Below are positions 1 to 7,508 of a DNA stretch of 53,933 nucleotides, piece by piece. Each line of letters opens with the position of its first letter. Within the stretch, counting starts at the first letter, position 1. This DNA comes from an uncultured Erysipelotrichaceae bacterium (lineage in GTDB: Bacteria > Bacillota_I > Bacilli_A > Erysipelotrichales > Coprobacillaceae). The translations under genes and the position numbers were made by a program. Below the pieces are notes generated by a model. It saw only the letters and a list, made by a program, of their open reading frames with translations, was not told the DNA's origin and ran no database searches. The stretch is taken from contig UPXV01000016.1 in the NCBI GenBank assembly GCA_900538465.1, positions 1 through 53,933 of the forward strand. Reading direction: 5' to 3'.

Positions 1-16
1 TACAACTGCACCGATT

Positions 17-214
17 TTATGCGATTGTCTGCTTTGCTTTTTCCAGCATGACATCTGTTAATAGTTCTTCTACAGTTTTTCCCTTTTCAGAGAAATGCTC
101 TTTTATAACAATCTTTGTCTTTCCTCTTTTGCCAATGCCACATTTGCTATTTTTCTTTTGAATTGTTTTTACAGTATCAGCAATAACACATACCCCCTTT
201 CTGTAAAAGTTTTT
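17..214 (-). CDS. Small ORF at the element edge, unrecognised
   Basis: An open frame on the minus strand ends with TAA at 17-19 and runs back to a stop at 215-217. Its last 45 or so residues are basic and look protein-like, ending in VEELLTDVMLEKAKQTIA. No ATG, GTG or TTG lies in frame near the strong GGGGG ribosome-binding stretch at about 194. The start would have to be a rare ATT at about 182, or the gene is damaged. It lies downstream of the relaxase gene on the same strand, where integrase or recombinase genes and their small partners often sit in such elements; any recombinase would be outside the window. The family is not recognised. Confidence 0.35.
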   Translation of the reverse strand, partial: KNFYRKGVCVIADTVKTIQKKNSKCGIGKRGKTKIVIKEHFSEKGKTVEELLTDVMLEKAKQTIA

Positions 215-511
215 CTAAGCAATTCAACGGCTTTTGTCATAGCCCACAGGACTTCCACCTCTACATAGTTCTTATGTAGCCGTACCCATTGCGTGCGAAA
301 CTCTGAACGCTCAAACCGTGGCTGTACGGGAGTATCATTATCTGACAGGACAGGTCATGGCAGTAAAAGAGGACAAATCTTTTATAGGAACACAAACAGG
401 GTTCGCTCGCTTTTGCAGGGGAAAGGTCATGGCGTCTTTGTTTCCACGGCTCGCTGTCTGTCAAATGTATTGAATTGCTTTATTCAGTTGTCAAAGAACA
501 CGAAAGAAGAA

Positions 512-802
512 AATCATTCCCATTTCACTACTATCTGTACAGCAAAATTCCATTTGCTAAGTTGATGATGAAAAAAGATAGTTTTTCTTTTCACACCATA
601 ACTACCCACGCCATACCATTACTGCCAACTATGGAATGAATTACTTTCTTTGCTCCATATAGGGAACGGAAACCATGAATTGTTAAGTTGAAACTGAAAA
701 TATTTTCTTTTTTCACATCATATAGGGACAGCACCCACCGATTTGATGACCTATTTTTCAAAAAAGTTTAGATTTCCTTTTCTCACACCATATCTGTACG
801 CA
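512..802. repeat. Five spaced direct repeats downstream of the relaxase gene
   Basis: Imperfect copies of a roughly 30-base unit start near 512, 581, 641, 701 and 771, so the period is 60-70 bases. On the plus strand the shared part is a pyrimidine run, then CACACCATAT (copies vary), then GGGACAGC or CTGTACGC. No convincing gene overlaps them; the short frames at 261-464 and 293-565 look accidental. The arrangement resembles binding sites for a replication, excision or segregation protein, but this is inference. Confidence 0.45.
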
Positions 803-835
803 AGTAACCGTTTTGTTGCAGATTTTTCAAAGGAA

Positions 836-2050
836 TTAAAAAATACCGTCATTCTCTTGTGGAACAACGGTATCTATTCGTTCTTCTATGGTTGATTTCT
901 CTAACTGTAATAAGTGTTTATGCTTGTCTTTGAGTTCTGCCTGCTCAATCATATCTTTCAGTATCGTTGTATGATTTTCTCTGTCTAACTCCTGTACCAT
1001 TTTGATTGTCGGTGCTACTTGTCTTTGTAGCCAATGCAACGCCTTTTGCAAGGTATAAGGCTCTGGCTTTGTGGTTAAACGTATCGGTTCTCTGTTTTCT
1101 CCTATGAACCACGCCCAATCATCATTCATATTCCATTGACTTTTCGGCTTTCCGTCCTCTCTGTCAACAAAGCACACATAATGATTGATGATAGAAAAAG
1201 CGGTGCGTTCGGCGTCCCGATAGGTCAGCAAATCTACAACGGCATAATAGGCTCGTTCATTCTTCATGCGTATCTCAAAGCGATTTTTGATTTCTGTATC
1301 TTCAACCTCTGTGCCATTCTTGACATACTGCTCATAATTCTTCTGATAAGCACACATATACAATTCGCTACTTGTTGAGCCTAGATATAAGGTTTCACCA
1401 GTATTTTTCGGTGTATCACTACCGCATTTCTCTGTACCGCTGTAATCTTTCTGCATACGGAAATAGGAGATACATTCACCTGCTTTATATTTTGCCTTTA
1501 ATTTTGGAATATCCAATATACCTGCTCTGTCATTGATAGCCAAATCAAGACGTTTCATCTTACCGCCAGCCGTCATACAGTCCAGCATGAAGTCATACCA
1601 ACTTCTTTCCTGTGCCAATAGATAACTTTCCATTTGACGACAGCCTTTGCCTTTCAATTCCAACAAGATACCCAAATGTTCCTGCATGGAACACATGATA
1701 TGAATGTCACCAAGGACATATTGATTTTCATATCCATATCTTCCATAATCTTCATAAAGCATATAATCAGCTTTCAGTTGTAATACATCACGAATAATCG
1801 CTAATGTGTCCGTTGTAGGAAAGCGAACACGGAAGTAATCAACCAATAAGAATAGTGGTTCTTGTGGATTGAAACGCTCAATCTGTTTTTCTAATATTTC
1901 TTTCAGTTCTTCCGTCAATGGAAGTTTCCCTTTTTCAATGCGGTTATAATGTTCTCGACTGATACCACAGGCAACAGCAATTCTTGTTTGTGTTACTCCG
2001 TATTCCTCACGCTTTTGTCTTAATTCTTCAATAAATTTTTTATCATTCAT
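836..2050 (-). CDS. Rep_trans-family relaxase/replication initiator with HTH head (Tn916 Orf20-like)
   Basis: This is a 404-residue protein. Residues 1-60 are a Cro/C1-type helix-turn-helix (RIAVACGISREHYNRIEKG). From about residue 65 to 330 it resembles the replication initiation factor family (Rep_trans), which includes Tn916 Orf20 and ICEBs1 NicK; conserved-looking stretches are LYLGSTSSELYMCAYQKN and NRFEIRMKNERA. Such proteins nick oriT, start conjugal transfer and drive rolling-circle replication of the excised element. The ATG has GGAGG nine bases upstream. An oriT-like repeat lies about 240 bases upstream, as in Tn916-type elements. No other conjugation genes are in the window, so this may be a mobilisable element or a remnant. 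Family assignment is firm; the role in this cell is inferred. Confidence 0.85.
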   Translation of the reverse strand: MNDKKFIEELRQKREEYGVTQTRIAVACGISREHYNRIEKGKLPLTEELKEILEKQIERFNPQEPLFLLVDYFRVRFPTTDTLAIIRDVLQLKADYMLYEDYGRYGYENQYVLGDIHIMCSMQEHLGILLELKGKGCRQMESYLLAQERSWYDFMLDCMTAGGKMKRLDLAINDRAGILDIPKLKAKYKAGECISYFRMQKDYSGTEKCGSDTPKNTGETLYLGSTSSELYMCAYQKNYEQYVKNGTEVEDTEIKNRFEIRMKNERAYYAVVDLLTYRDAERTAFSIINHYVCFVDREDGKPKSQWNMNDDWAWFIGENREPIRLTTKPEPYTLQKALHWLQRQVAPTIKMVQELDRENHTTILKDMIEQAELKDKHKHLLQLEKSTIEERIDTVVPQENDGIF

Positions 2051-2123
2051 TCTTCAATTCCTCCAATCAAAAAGGCAACTACCGTATTTGATAATTGCCT
2101 ATACTTAAATTTATGCAAAAGAA

Positions 2124-2161
2124 AAAGACAATCAATTTCTTATTTGAAATCAACTGTCTTT
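2124..2161. repeat. Imperfect 16-bp inverted repeat upstream of the relaxase gene
   Basis: AAAGACAATCAATTTC and GAAATCAACTGTCTTT flank six bases and pair with three mismatches that would be wobble pairs in RNA. The repeat lies between oriT and the relaxase start. It could be a transcription terminator or attenuator, or part of the replication origin. Confidence 0.5.
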
Positions 2162-2287
2162 CCTATGTCTTATTCAATTTTTCCAAGTGATAATGGCATA
2201 ATTTATATCACACCATGTAAAATGCGGTTTCGCCTTGTAAATACAGCATTTTCCGCTTGTTAATGTATATTGTCTCTTGTTTTTTGT

Positions 2288-2312
2288 GCCCCCCTTGTTA
2301 GATAACGGGGGC
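2288..2312 (-). other. oriT-like nick-site repeat, Tn916/ICEBs1 type
   Basis: On the minus strand the sequence reads GCCCCCGTTATCTAAC then AAGGGGGGC: a C/G stem around a loop containing TATCTAAC. From memory, the oriT cores of Tn916 and ICEBs1 have this same layout of C5-6, a short loop ending in CTAACA, and G5-6. It lies upstream of a Rep_trans relaxase on the same strand, as in those elements. The match was made by eye and not by alignment. Confidence 0.75.
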
Positions 2313-2340
2313 TTCATAATCGCTCGCCAAAGGCTCGCTC

Positions 2341-2413
2341 ACAGCCAAAGTGAACCAGACGTTTGACAGCTTCGCTGTCATGGCTTGATGTCTTCGACCG
2401 CCACCACGTCTGG
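2341..2413. repeat. GC-rich nested hairpins next to oriT (possible single-strand origin)
   Basis: This patch is much richer in GC than its surroundings. CCAGACG at 2355-2361 pairs with CGTCTGG at 2407-2413. Inside it TGACAGC (2364-2370) and GCTGTCA (2374-2380) form a perfect stem, and AGCCA (2343-2347) pairs with TGGCT (2381-2385). Such structures next to a rolling-circle oriT suggest a single-strand origin or an extended relaxase-binding region. No gene is present between 2051 and 2469. Confidence 0.45.
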
Positions 2414-2452
2414 ATCACTCCGCCGGTTTGTGAGGTTTTTATCCTATCTGTT

Positions 2453-2469
2453 ACATAAATCGGGAATTA
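2453..2469 (-). repeat. Junction motif copy 1 (divergent)
   Basis: Right after the hydrolase stop the minus strand reads AATTCCCGATTTATGT. It aligns with the other junction copies but has CGATTTATG where they have CAGTTTRTR. It marks the oriT-side end of the cargo row. Confidence 0.4.
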
Positions 2470-3069
2470 TCAGATACTATGTCTTAGCCAATTATCTAAA
2501 AATTCAATTTGCTCATTTGTATGAAACCAATGTTCTCCATTCTCCATTATAGTAAGAGTTGCACCTATTTTATCCGCAAACATGGATACCGTATCATAAG
2601 AAGTTAAATTATCGTTTGTTCCAAATAAAATATTTGTCGGTATCTTCCAATCAATGGGATTTTTCCTCACATAGCAAAGATACTCCCAAGACAATGTTTC
2701 TCCGAACTCCGTCGGTATTTCTTTTCTGTCACAAAGTTTAGTTTCTGTTACACTTGCCCATATCATCATATCGCCAATCAATTTTTCCATATTTACAATC
2801 GGAGATATGAATAATGCTTTTTCTATATTTTTATTCTGTAAACCGTTCATTGCAAAAAATGCACCAATGCTATTTGCAATAATAATCACAGAGTCATATT
2901 TTCCGCACAAAGTATCAAAAAGAATAGGAAATTCCTCTTTCGCTTCCCAAGGTGTTTTAGAATAGTAGTCCATACCAAATACATCGTATCCGCTACAAAT
3001 TGATTTGTAATGTTCTGCTTCATTAGCATTTCCATCTTTTCCATGTATATATAATATTGCTTTTTTCAA
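2470..3069 (-). CDS. Alpha/beta hydrolase, small cargo protein
   Basis: This 199-residue protein has a likely alpha/beta-hydrolase fold. It opens with ILYIHGKDG, the usual oxyanion-side HG strand. The nucleophile elbow is the degenerate ANSIGA (Ser near residue 67), the acid is probably in FGTNDNLT, and the catalytic His is in MENGEHWFH. The start lies downstream of AGAGGTGATATTTTG, so initiation is probably at the TTG/ATG region with a GAGGTG site. It is the last cargo gene before oriT and has repeat-motif copies on both sides (2453-2469 and 3104-3118). The substrate cannot be told. The RBBP9/serine-hydrolase type is a reasonable neighbour family. Confidence 0.75.
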   Translation of the reverse strand: MKKAILYIHGKDGNANEAEHYKSICSGYDVFGMDYYSKTPWEAKEEFPILFDTLCGKYDSVIIIANSIGAFFAMNGLQNKNIEKALFISPIVNMEKLIGDMMIWASVTETKLCDRKEIPTEFGETLSWEYLCYVRKNPIDWKIPTNILFGTNDNLTSYDTVSMFADKIGATLTIMENGEHWFHTNEQIEFLDNWLRHSI

Positions 3070-3103
3070 AATATCACCTCTATAACTTCATCTTATCGCT
3101 CGC

Positions 3104-3118
3104 TATACAAACTGAAAT
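3104..3118 (-). repeat. Junction motif copy 2
   Basis: The minus strand reads ATTTCAGTTTGTATA. It lies between the stop of the 201-residue unknown gene and the start of the hydrolase gene, about 35 bases before that start. Confidence 0.5.
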
Positions 3119-3158
3119 CTATCTCTCCATAATAACTTATAATACTGCTACATAATGA

Positions 3159-3764
3159 TTATTTTTCTATTGAAACAAATGGTGGAAAACTATCAGAACT
3201 ATTCACACGGTGCATTGTATTTATGTCATAGTCAAAACATTTCCCATTGTATTCATAATGTAATTTTCCATCTTTACAATAAAAATGATGTTCTGATTGA
3301 AATGCTACAGGCTTAAATTTTCCATCTTGTATTGGTTGATCACGATACAAGACCTGATCTTCTGAAAGTTTTAAAACATTGTTTTCGAGACAGACGCCGT
3401 ATATGCCACTAACCACTGCCTCTGCTGCTACATTTCTTCCAGAAGCTGAAATCATCCTAAAACACCCTGTCATTGTATCCGTACTTTTACGCTTAGCTAA
3501 TTCAAAACGAAACAATGATACAGCACTAAAATCTTTTCGCAATTCTTCTCGTTGTCCATCAGCTCCCATAAGCCATATCTTTTCATTTGCCACTATAAAC
3601 ATATCTAACTGAAATCCACTTTGAGAATATTTTAGATTTGAAAAAGAAATCTGATCAGAGTATACACCCTCTAATGCACCATTCTCTAGTTTGTAAACCA
3701 ATTCTTTTGTAAACAATGTTCTCCCATTTACATTTTCTTCGATAAAATCTATAATTTTTTTCAT
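3159..3764 (-). CDS. Unknown cargo protein, about 201 residues
   Basis: No family is recognised. The protein is soluble-looking, with no signal peptide or membrane segment. Its middle holds several short beta-like stretches, and its C-terminal part is rich in Tyr, His and Asp (EHHFYCKDGKLHYEYNGKCF). The frame is open to 3785, but the ATG at 3764 is preferred because GAGGAA precedes it by seven bases. The frame directly follows the DUF3788 stop with no junction motif between them, so these two genes probably travel as one unit and are co-translated. Codon use is like its neighbours. Confidence 0.6.
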   Translation of the reverse strand: MKKIIDFIEENVNGRTLFTKELVYKLENGALEGVYSDQISFSNLKYSQSGFQLDMFIVANEKIWLMGADGQREELRKDFSAVSLFRFELAKRKSTDTMTGCFRMISASGRNVAAEAVVSGIYGVCLENNVLKLSEDQVLYRDQPIQDGKFKPVAFQSEHHFYCKDGKLHYEYNGKCFDYDINTMHRVNSSDSFPPFVSIEK

Positions 3765-3785
3765 CGTCAAGTTCCTCTTCATCAA

Positions 3786-4199
3786 TTATTTTCTATTTGG
3801 CTTTCTTTTGATACTTAATAACTTCATGAGATCATCAAACATAGAAGTATCTACTGGCTCAAACATAATCCATTTCCCATCATGGTAAGTTTTAGCTTCA
3901 TCATATATTCTTTGAACCTCCTTAGAATAATTTTCTCTATTATTTTCAAATTTAAAACGTTCATCTTTTCCTAGAATAACCATAAAGCCTACACATTCTT
4001 CTTTTGCGTACAACGCACAAAGCGTTTTTCCACCTCGACGATATTTATACTCATAAGTCCACGCTTTACCACCTTTGTTCCACAAGCATTCCATTTCATA
4101 CTTTTCATCAATTAAGATACACAGTTTATTCCATATATCATATAATGATTTACCGACTAAAGCAGTCATTTCTTCTGCATTTGGTATTTTATCCAGCAT
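3786..4199 (-). CDS. DUF3788 family protein
   Basis: This 137-residue protein resembles the DUF3788 family: an N-terminal LVGKSLYDIWNKLCILI segment, a central strand pair with EYKYRRGGKTLCALYAKEE, and a C-terminal KTYHDGKWIMFEPVDT motif with the usual LLSIKRKP ending. Members are small cytosolic proteins found widely in Firmicutes, often on accessory DNA, and their function is unknown. An AAAGGAG site precedes the ATG. A junction motif lies about 30 bases before the start (4231-4244). The next gene begins immediately after its stop codon. Confidence 0.75.
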   Translation of the reverse strand: MLDKIPNAEEMTALVGKSLYDIWNKLCILIDEKYEMECLWNKGGKAWTYEYKYRRGGKTLCALYAKEECVGFMVILGKDERFKFENNRENYSKEVQRIYDEAKTYHDGKWIMFEPVDTSMFDDLMKLLSIKRKPNRK

Positions 4200-4230
4200 A
4201 TTCGTTTCTCCTTTATAATTTTCTCAATTC

Positions 4231-4244
4231 TATAAACTGAAGAT
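4231..4244 (-). repeat. Junction motif copy 3
   Basis: The minus strand reads ATCTTCAGTTTATA, eight or nine bases after the DUF3795 stop and about 30 bases before the DUF3788 start. Confidence 0.5.
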
Positions 4245-4248
4245 TTTG

Positions 4249-4659
4249 CTATTTCATTTTTTCTTGACACTCGCTACATTCTCTATCGTGAATAGAAATA
4301 ATTCCACCGCATTCAGAACAAGTATATTTTATTTTCTGCTGTTCCATGAAATGCTCCAAATCCTGTCCTTGAACAAAACGACTATTTTCTATAAGACTTG
4401 CTTGATACCGTTTGTTATAACTTTTTTCAAGGTTTTTAATCAACTTACATGGATATTCGGCACATTCAAAACAATAGGATAACGCTTTGGCTTTGACACA
4501 GTCCTTTATTTTGCATTTACGACAATGTTCAGGTTTCCCTTTATCACTATTCAAACACCCAGCACAAGGTTTTTTGTGGTAACAGTGCTTATAACAAACT
4601 TTACAATTCATTCCGCATGGAGCAAACATACTTATATCAATTTTTTCTGGCATTTTCAT
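4249..4659 (-). CDS. DUF3795 Cys-rich protein
   Basis: This 136-residue protein is very rich in cysteine. The N-terminal half has the DUF3795 pattern (APCGMNCKVCYKHCYHKKPC, then HCRKCKIKDC and CFECAEYPC), which suggests zinc or Fe-S binding. A C-terminal zinc ribbon is formed by CSECGG and CSEC pairs. The start could be the first ATG or the third codon; GGAGT precedes the first. It lies in the cargo row, with a GNAT fragment upstream and a junction motif directly downstream. Cellular role is not known for the family. Confidence 0.8.
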   Translation of the reverse strand: MKMPEKIDISMFAPCGMNCKVCYKHCYHKKPCAGCLNSDKGKPEHCRKCKIKDCVKAKALSYCFECAEYPCKLIKNLEKSYNKRYQASLIENSRFVQGQDLEHFMEQQKIKYTCSECGGIISIHDRECSECQEKMK

Positions 4660-4693
4660 AGTTTTCTACTCCTTTCGGCAAATTATGCTCAAG

Positions 4694-4834
4694 CTAAGAT
4701 TTACCTTTTTTATTAATAATATATGATTGCAAACTTTTTCGACAGCCATTCTTTTCATAAAATTGCTCTACTGTTGGTTGTGAATCAAAATATAACATAG
4801 TAGGTGTAGTATCTTTTGCAGAATGATTCTGAGC
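4694..4834 (-). pseudogene. C-terminal fragment of a GNAT acetyltransferase
   Basis: About 46 residues in one frame run from a stop at 4835-4837 to TAG at 4694-4696. They include LYFDSQPTVEQFYEKNGC followed by RKSLQSYIINKK, the usual end of GNAT N-acetyltransferases (last acetyl-CoA-side helix and final strand). No N-terminal acetyl-CoA binding part is present. The fragment begins a few bases after a junction motif, so the missing front half may have been removed by recombination at or near that motif. Confidence 0.6.
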
Positions 4835-4843
4835 TTATCTGCC

Positions 4844-4858
4844 ACATAAACTGGAAGT
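4844..4858 (-). repeat. Junction motif copy 4
   Basis: The minus strand reads ACTTCCAGTTTATGT, directly after the TAA of the 145-residue Cys-rich gene and directly before the GNAT fragment. Confidence 0.5.
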
Positions 4859-5295
4859 TATCGCTCTGACATATATTTCTGTATTTCGTTAGAAGTCAAT
4901 TTTCGTATTTGTGTATTTGCATATTCTTTATATTCTTCAACAGCAAAAATAGGCTTTGTATCTTTACAGGTTTTACCTTTATTCTTTTTTAGGTATAACT
5001 GTAAGTCCTCACTATTTGCAAAAATTTTGTAGGAACGTCTCCCATTTTCACTTACTATTTCATAAATACCACATGATTTTTTCATACTGTAATCAGCAGT
5101 ACGCAAATACATTTTTGCAATTTCTAGTGACTTGAAAGGAAAATTCCATCTTTGCAGACCACGCTTAGGGTCATGTTCAATACAGATGCACCGTCCACAA
5201 GTCCCACAGATATACTGTGTATGATTTTGTAAACATTCTATCGGATTTAACAACGGTGTAATTCTACTTTCATCAATATAGCATTCAATGCACAT
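4858..5295 (-). CDS. Cys-rich cargo protein of unknown function
   Basis: This 145-residue protein begins MCIECYIDES and has a second Cys set in YICGTCGRCICIEHD, so a zinc site built from about six Cys and a His is likely in the first 45 residues. The rest is a mixed alpha/beta segment with RSYKIFANSEDLQLYLKK. No family name can be given with confidence. AAGGAGATGAG precedes the ATG. Junction motifs flank the gene at 4844-4858 and 5343-5356. Confidence 0.6.
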   Translation of the reverse strand: MCIECYIDESRITPLLNPIECLQNHTQYICGTCGRCICIEHDPKRGLQRWNFPFKSLEIAKMYLRTADYSMKKSCGIYEIVSENGRRSYKIFANSEDLQLYLKKNKGKTCKDTKPIFAVEEYKEYANTQIRKLTSNEIQKYMSER

Positions 5296-5342
5296 TATAG
5301 TCTCATCTCCTTACAAATTATATTTTTTATCTTCTATAGTCA

Positions 5343-5356
5343 TATAAACTGGGATT
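5343..5356 (-). repeat. Junction motif copy 5
   Basis: The minus strand reads AATCCCAGTTTATA, five or six bases after the TfoX-like gene stop and about 50 bases before the next start. Confidence 0.5.
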
Positions 5357-5359
5357 TGT

Positions 5360-5680
5360 TTATTTCTTCTTTTTCAGTTTTGGTACTGGTAATTCCTCAT
5401 ACATTGCATTAAACAAACCTATCAGAAATTCCTTATTATCAACTTCGTCTACCAACAACATTTCTTTTGCTCCCTCATAGGGTAACTCATGCGGAGCTGT
5501 TGACATATAACTAATTGCTGATTTTACTGGTTTGACAAGCAATCTATCATCATAGATACCGCCGACAATCTTACCACGATAATAGATAATAAATTCTCCC
5601 ATCATAGCACGATATGTAATTTCTTCTAATTCGGATAACTGCCCTAAAATAAACTCCAAATATTCTTTGCTTGATGCCAT
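5360..5680 (-). CDS. TfoX/Sxy N-terminal domain protein
   Basis: This 106-residue protein matches the TfoX N-terminal domain: an N-terminal helix (YLEFILGQLSELEEITYRAM), then MMGEFIIYYRGKIVGGIYDDRLLVKPV, and a C-terminal helix ending in a Lys-rich tail. In Gammaproteobacteria TfoX controls competence genes, but stand-alone N-terminal domains are common on accessory DNA in Firmicutes and have no established role. GAGGTGGAAGT precedes the ATG. The gene has junction motifs on both sides. Confidence 0.85.
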   Translation of the reverse strand: MASSKEYLEFILGQLSELEEITYRAMMGEFIIYYRGKIVGGIYDDRLLVKPVKSAISYMSTAPHELPYEGAKEMLLVDEVDNKEFLIGLFNAMYEELPVPKLKKKK

Positions 5681-5723
5681 ACTTCCACCTCAAATTCTAA
5701 TTTATCTTTGTATTTATTGACTT

Positions 5724-5737
5724 CTACAAACTGAATT
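5724..5737 (-). repeat. Junction motif copy 6, overlapping a stop codon
   Basis: The minus strand reads AATTCAGTTTGTAG. Its last three bases are the TAG of the lipoprotein gene. The TfoX-like gene starts about 45 bases further on. Confidence 0.5.
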
Positions 5738-6209
5738 TTTGTTTTGAAGGTCTTGCTTTTTTCTGAACCAAATCACTATCAAACGATACTTTTACAACTG
5801 CATAATTTATTTTAGCTCCAGTAAACCGCACAACGTACTCTTTCTCTTTTTGCAGATTCTCAAGCGTAATTATAATAGTGTCGTCACTGACGTTTTCATC
5901 CCATATCTTGCTCCATAAAATCTCATCAGCATTTCTGTCCTTGATTTCTACAATGCCGCTTTCACCATCCATTTGAAAAGAAACTTCCGCATCTAAAGTT
6001 TCCATATCTTCGGACACACAAAACAGGAGTTCATTCTCAAATGGGTCCGCGTTACTGTAATTTGCATCCATTTCCATTTCAAGAACTGTTATTTCAGTGT
6101 TTTCGATTCCTACTCTGCTCAATTGATTATTATCAGCTTTTGAACATGCGGTCAGGCTGACAACACTAATCATACCAACTAAAAAAATAATATTTTTTAT
6201 TACAAACAT
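5724..6209 (-). CDS. Putative lipoprotein
   Basis: The frame is open from 6242, but the ATG at 6209 is preferred because AGGT precedes it and because it then starts with a clean signal: MFVIKNIIFLVGMISVVSL followed by the lipobox LTAC (Cys 22). The mature 140 residues are acidic and beta-rich with no known domain, and probably sit on the outer face of the membrane. The gene begins about 40 bases after the AraC-type regulator, so the two may form one unit. Its stop codon TAG is part of the next junction motif. Confidence 0.65.
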   Translation of the reverse strand: MFVIKNIIFLVGMISVVSLTACSKADNNQLSRVGIENTEITVLEMEMDANYSNADPFENELLFCVSEDMETLDAEVSFQMDGESGIVEIKDRNADEILWSKIWDENVSDDTIIITLENLQKEKEYVVRFTGAKINYAVVKVSFDSDLVQKKARPSKQKFSL

Positions 6210-6248
6210 GCTCTTACCTACATCATAAATTTTATATTCCAAAATTCT

Positions 6249-7172
6249 CTATTCTGAATAATCATTATATAGTGCTGGAACAGCTAATCTTGCTCCTGTT
6301 CTTGTATCTGCACCAAAATTAAAACTTGGAGCTATATCATATGCAAATTTGTATCCATATAACGTAGGATTATATTTTCCAATAGCTGTATATGTGCTTT
6401 CTATTGCTTTACAAAAATCTTCTTCATTTTCATATGGTTCACCTTGAAAATATAGCATAATACATTCTGGAAGCTCTACTATTTTATATGATTCCGGAAG
6501 TTCCTTATCATATTCTAACGGAACTTCAATACCTACTGCTATCCTTGAAAAACCTTTTTCTACAAATTTTTCTGGAAGTTCAATTAAAGCGGCAGGTTCA
6601 ATTTTTTCTGGAATACTATTCAAAAGCCCTTCCCACTCACAGCCAACTTCTTCACAATAAGAAAAATAATCTTGTGCATTTTTCGATGGCAGATAAATAA
6701 GTTTTCTTTTGTTACGTTCTTTGGCAGTAATCATACAAAAATTCAAAGCATTATTCATAAATAACTCCTCCTTATGTTTGAGTAACGCATTATAGTGACT
6801 GACTGGATATTGTATGAATAATGGAATTGCAATTTTTTTGTCACGGTATACAGAGGGCATAATGTGAAATCTCTTATAAAACGAACGTGCAAATCCCTCA
6901 TGTGTTTCATAATGACTATTCAAAGCAACTTCTAAAATTGTTTTTCTTGTATTTAACAACTCGTTCGCACTTTCTGTCAAACAAACTGCATTGATATATT
7001 CCCGTAATGTTTTTTTCAGATACTTCTTGAAAAATCTATCAACTTGTCGTCTCGAATATCCAATCTTAGAACAGACATCATGTATACAAAAATTATCATC
7101 TTTATAATGCGTGCGTATATAGTCTTGTATTATCTGTATTGCTTCCATATCATTCATTATATCCACCTTCAA
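6249..7172 (-). CDS. AraC-family regulator with GyrI-like effector domain
   Basis: This 307-residue protein starts with an AraC/XylS double helix-turn-helix. The first motif is around IHDVCSKIGYSRRQVDRFF (residues 29-47), and the second ends with the family signature in FARSFYKRFHIMPSVYRD. The C-terminal 150 residues match the GyrI-like/effector-binding type (Rob, BmrR tail), with a final acidic segment ending in ARLAVPALYNDYSE. Such proteins usually sense small hydrophobic or cationic drugs. It is the first gene of the cargo row and could control it. The start used is the first ATG; the one at 7157 is also possible. Confidence 0.8.
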   Translation of the reverse strand: MKVDIMNDMEAIQIIQDYIRTHYKDDNFCIHDVCSKIGYSRRQVDRFFKKYLKKTLREYINAVCLTESANELLNTRKTILEVALNSHYETHEGFARSFYKRFHIMPSVYRDKKIAIPLFIQYPVSHYNALLKHKEELFMNNALNFCMITAKERNKRKLIYLPSKNAQDYFSYCEEVGCEWEGLLNSIPEKIEPAALIELPEKFVEKGFSRIAVGIEVPLEYDKELPESYKIVELPECIMLYFQGEPYENEEDFCKAIESTYTAIGKYNPTLYGYKFAYDIAPSFNFGADTRTGARLAVPALYNDYSE

Positions 7173-7508
7173 TGTACACCAGCATAGTGGCTTTATCTTG
7201 ATTTATTTAGACAACTTCAAATTTGTCTTTGTGTACATTATATCACGCCACATCAATATCGTCATTTCTTTCCTGCTTTTGAAAATTTACTTATCAGCCT
7301 ATTTTTTTGTAAAGAGTGCTATTCAGCATTGCTTATGCAACAAGTTCTTGACAAACCATAACCTAATAAGTTTTAGGATAATCAAGCAGAAATGAAGTAG
7401 TTTGCTATTTCACAGCGATAAAGAAGAGATACTAACACGCCTATGTAGTATCTCTTAACTTAGCAACAAAATTCTTGTCTTTGCAAGCAGGTAAACACAG
7501 GTTATTCT
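7173..7508. other. Intergenic stretch with an 11-bp perfect inverted repeat
   Basis: AAGAGATACTA (7424-7434) and TAGTATCTCTT (7446-7456) flank an 11-base loop. No T-run follows on either strand, so it is not a standard terminator. The plus-strand frame at 7198-7395 has no ribosome site and a composition typical of chance. The right end of the mobile element probably lies between here and about 7.7 kb. Confidence 0.4.

Noticed and set aside
261..565. Two overlapping short frames on opposite strands near the element edge
   Set aside because: No ribosome site, no protein-like pattern, and they fall in a repeat-bearing non-coding stretch.
2453..5737. Classical integron array
   Set aside because: The junction motif lacks the paired inverse and forward core sites of attC, and no integron integrase is visible.
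7198..7395. Plus-strand 65-codon frame rich in Ile, Phe and Leu
   Set aside because: No ribosome site; composition expected from AT-rich non-coding DNA.
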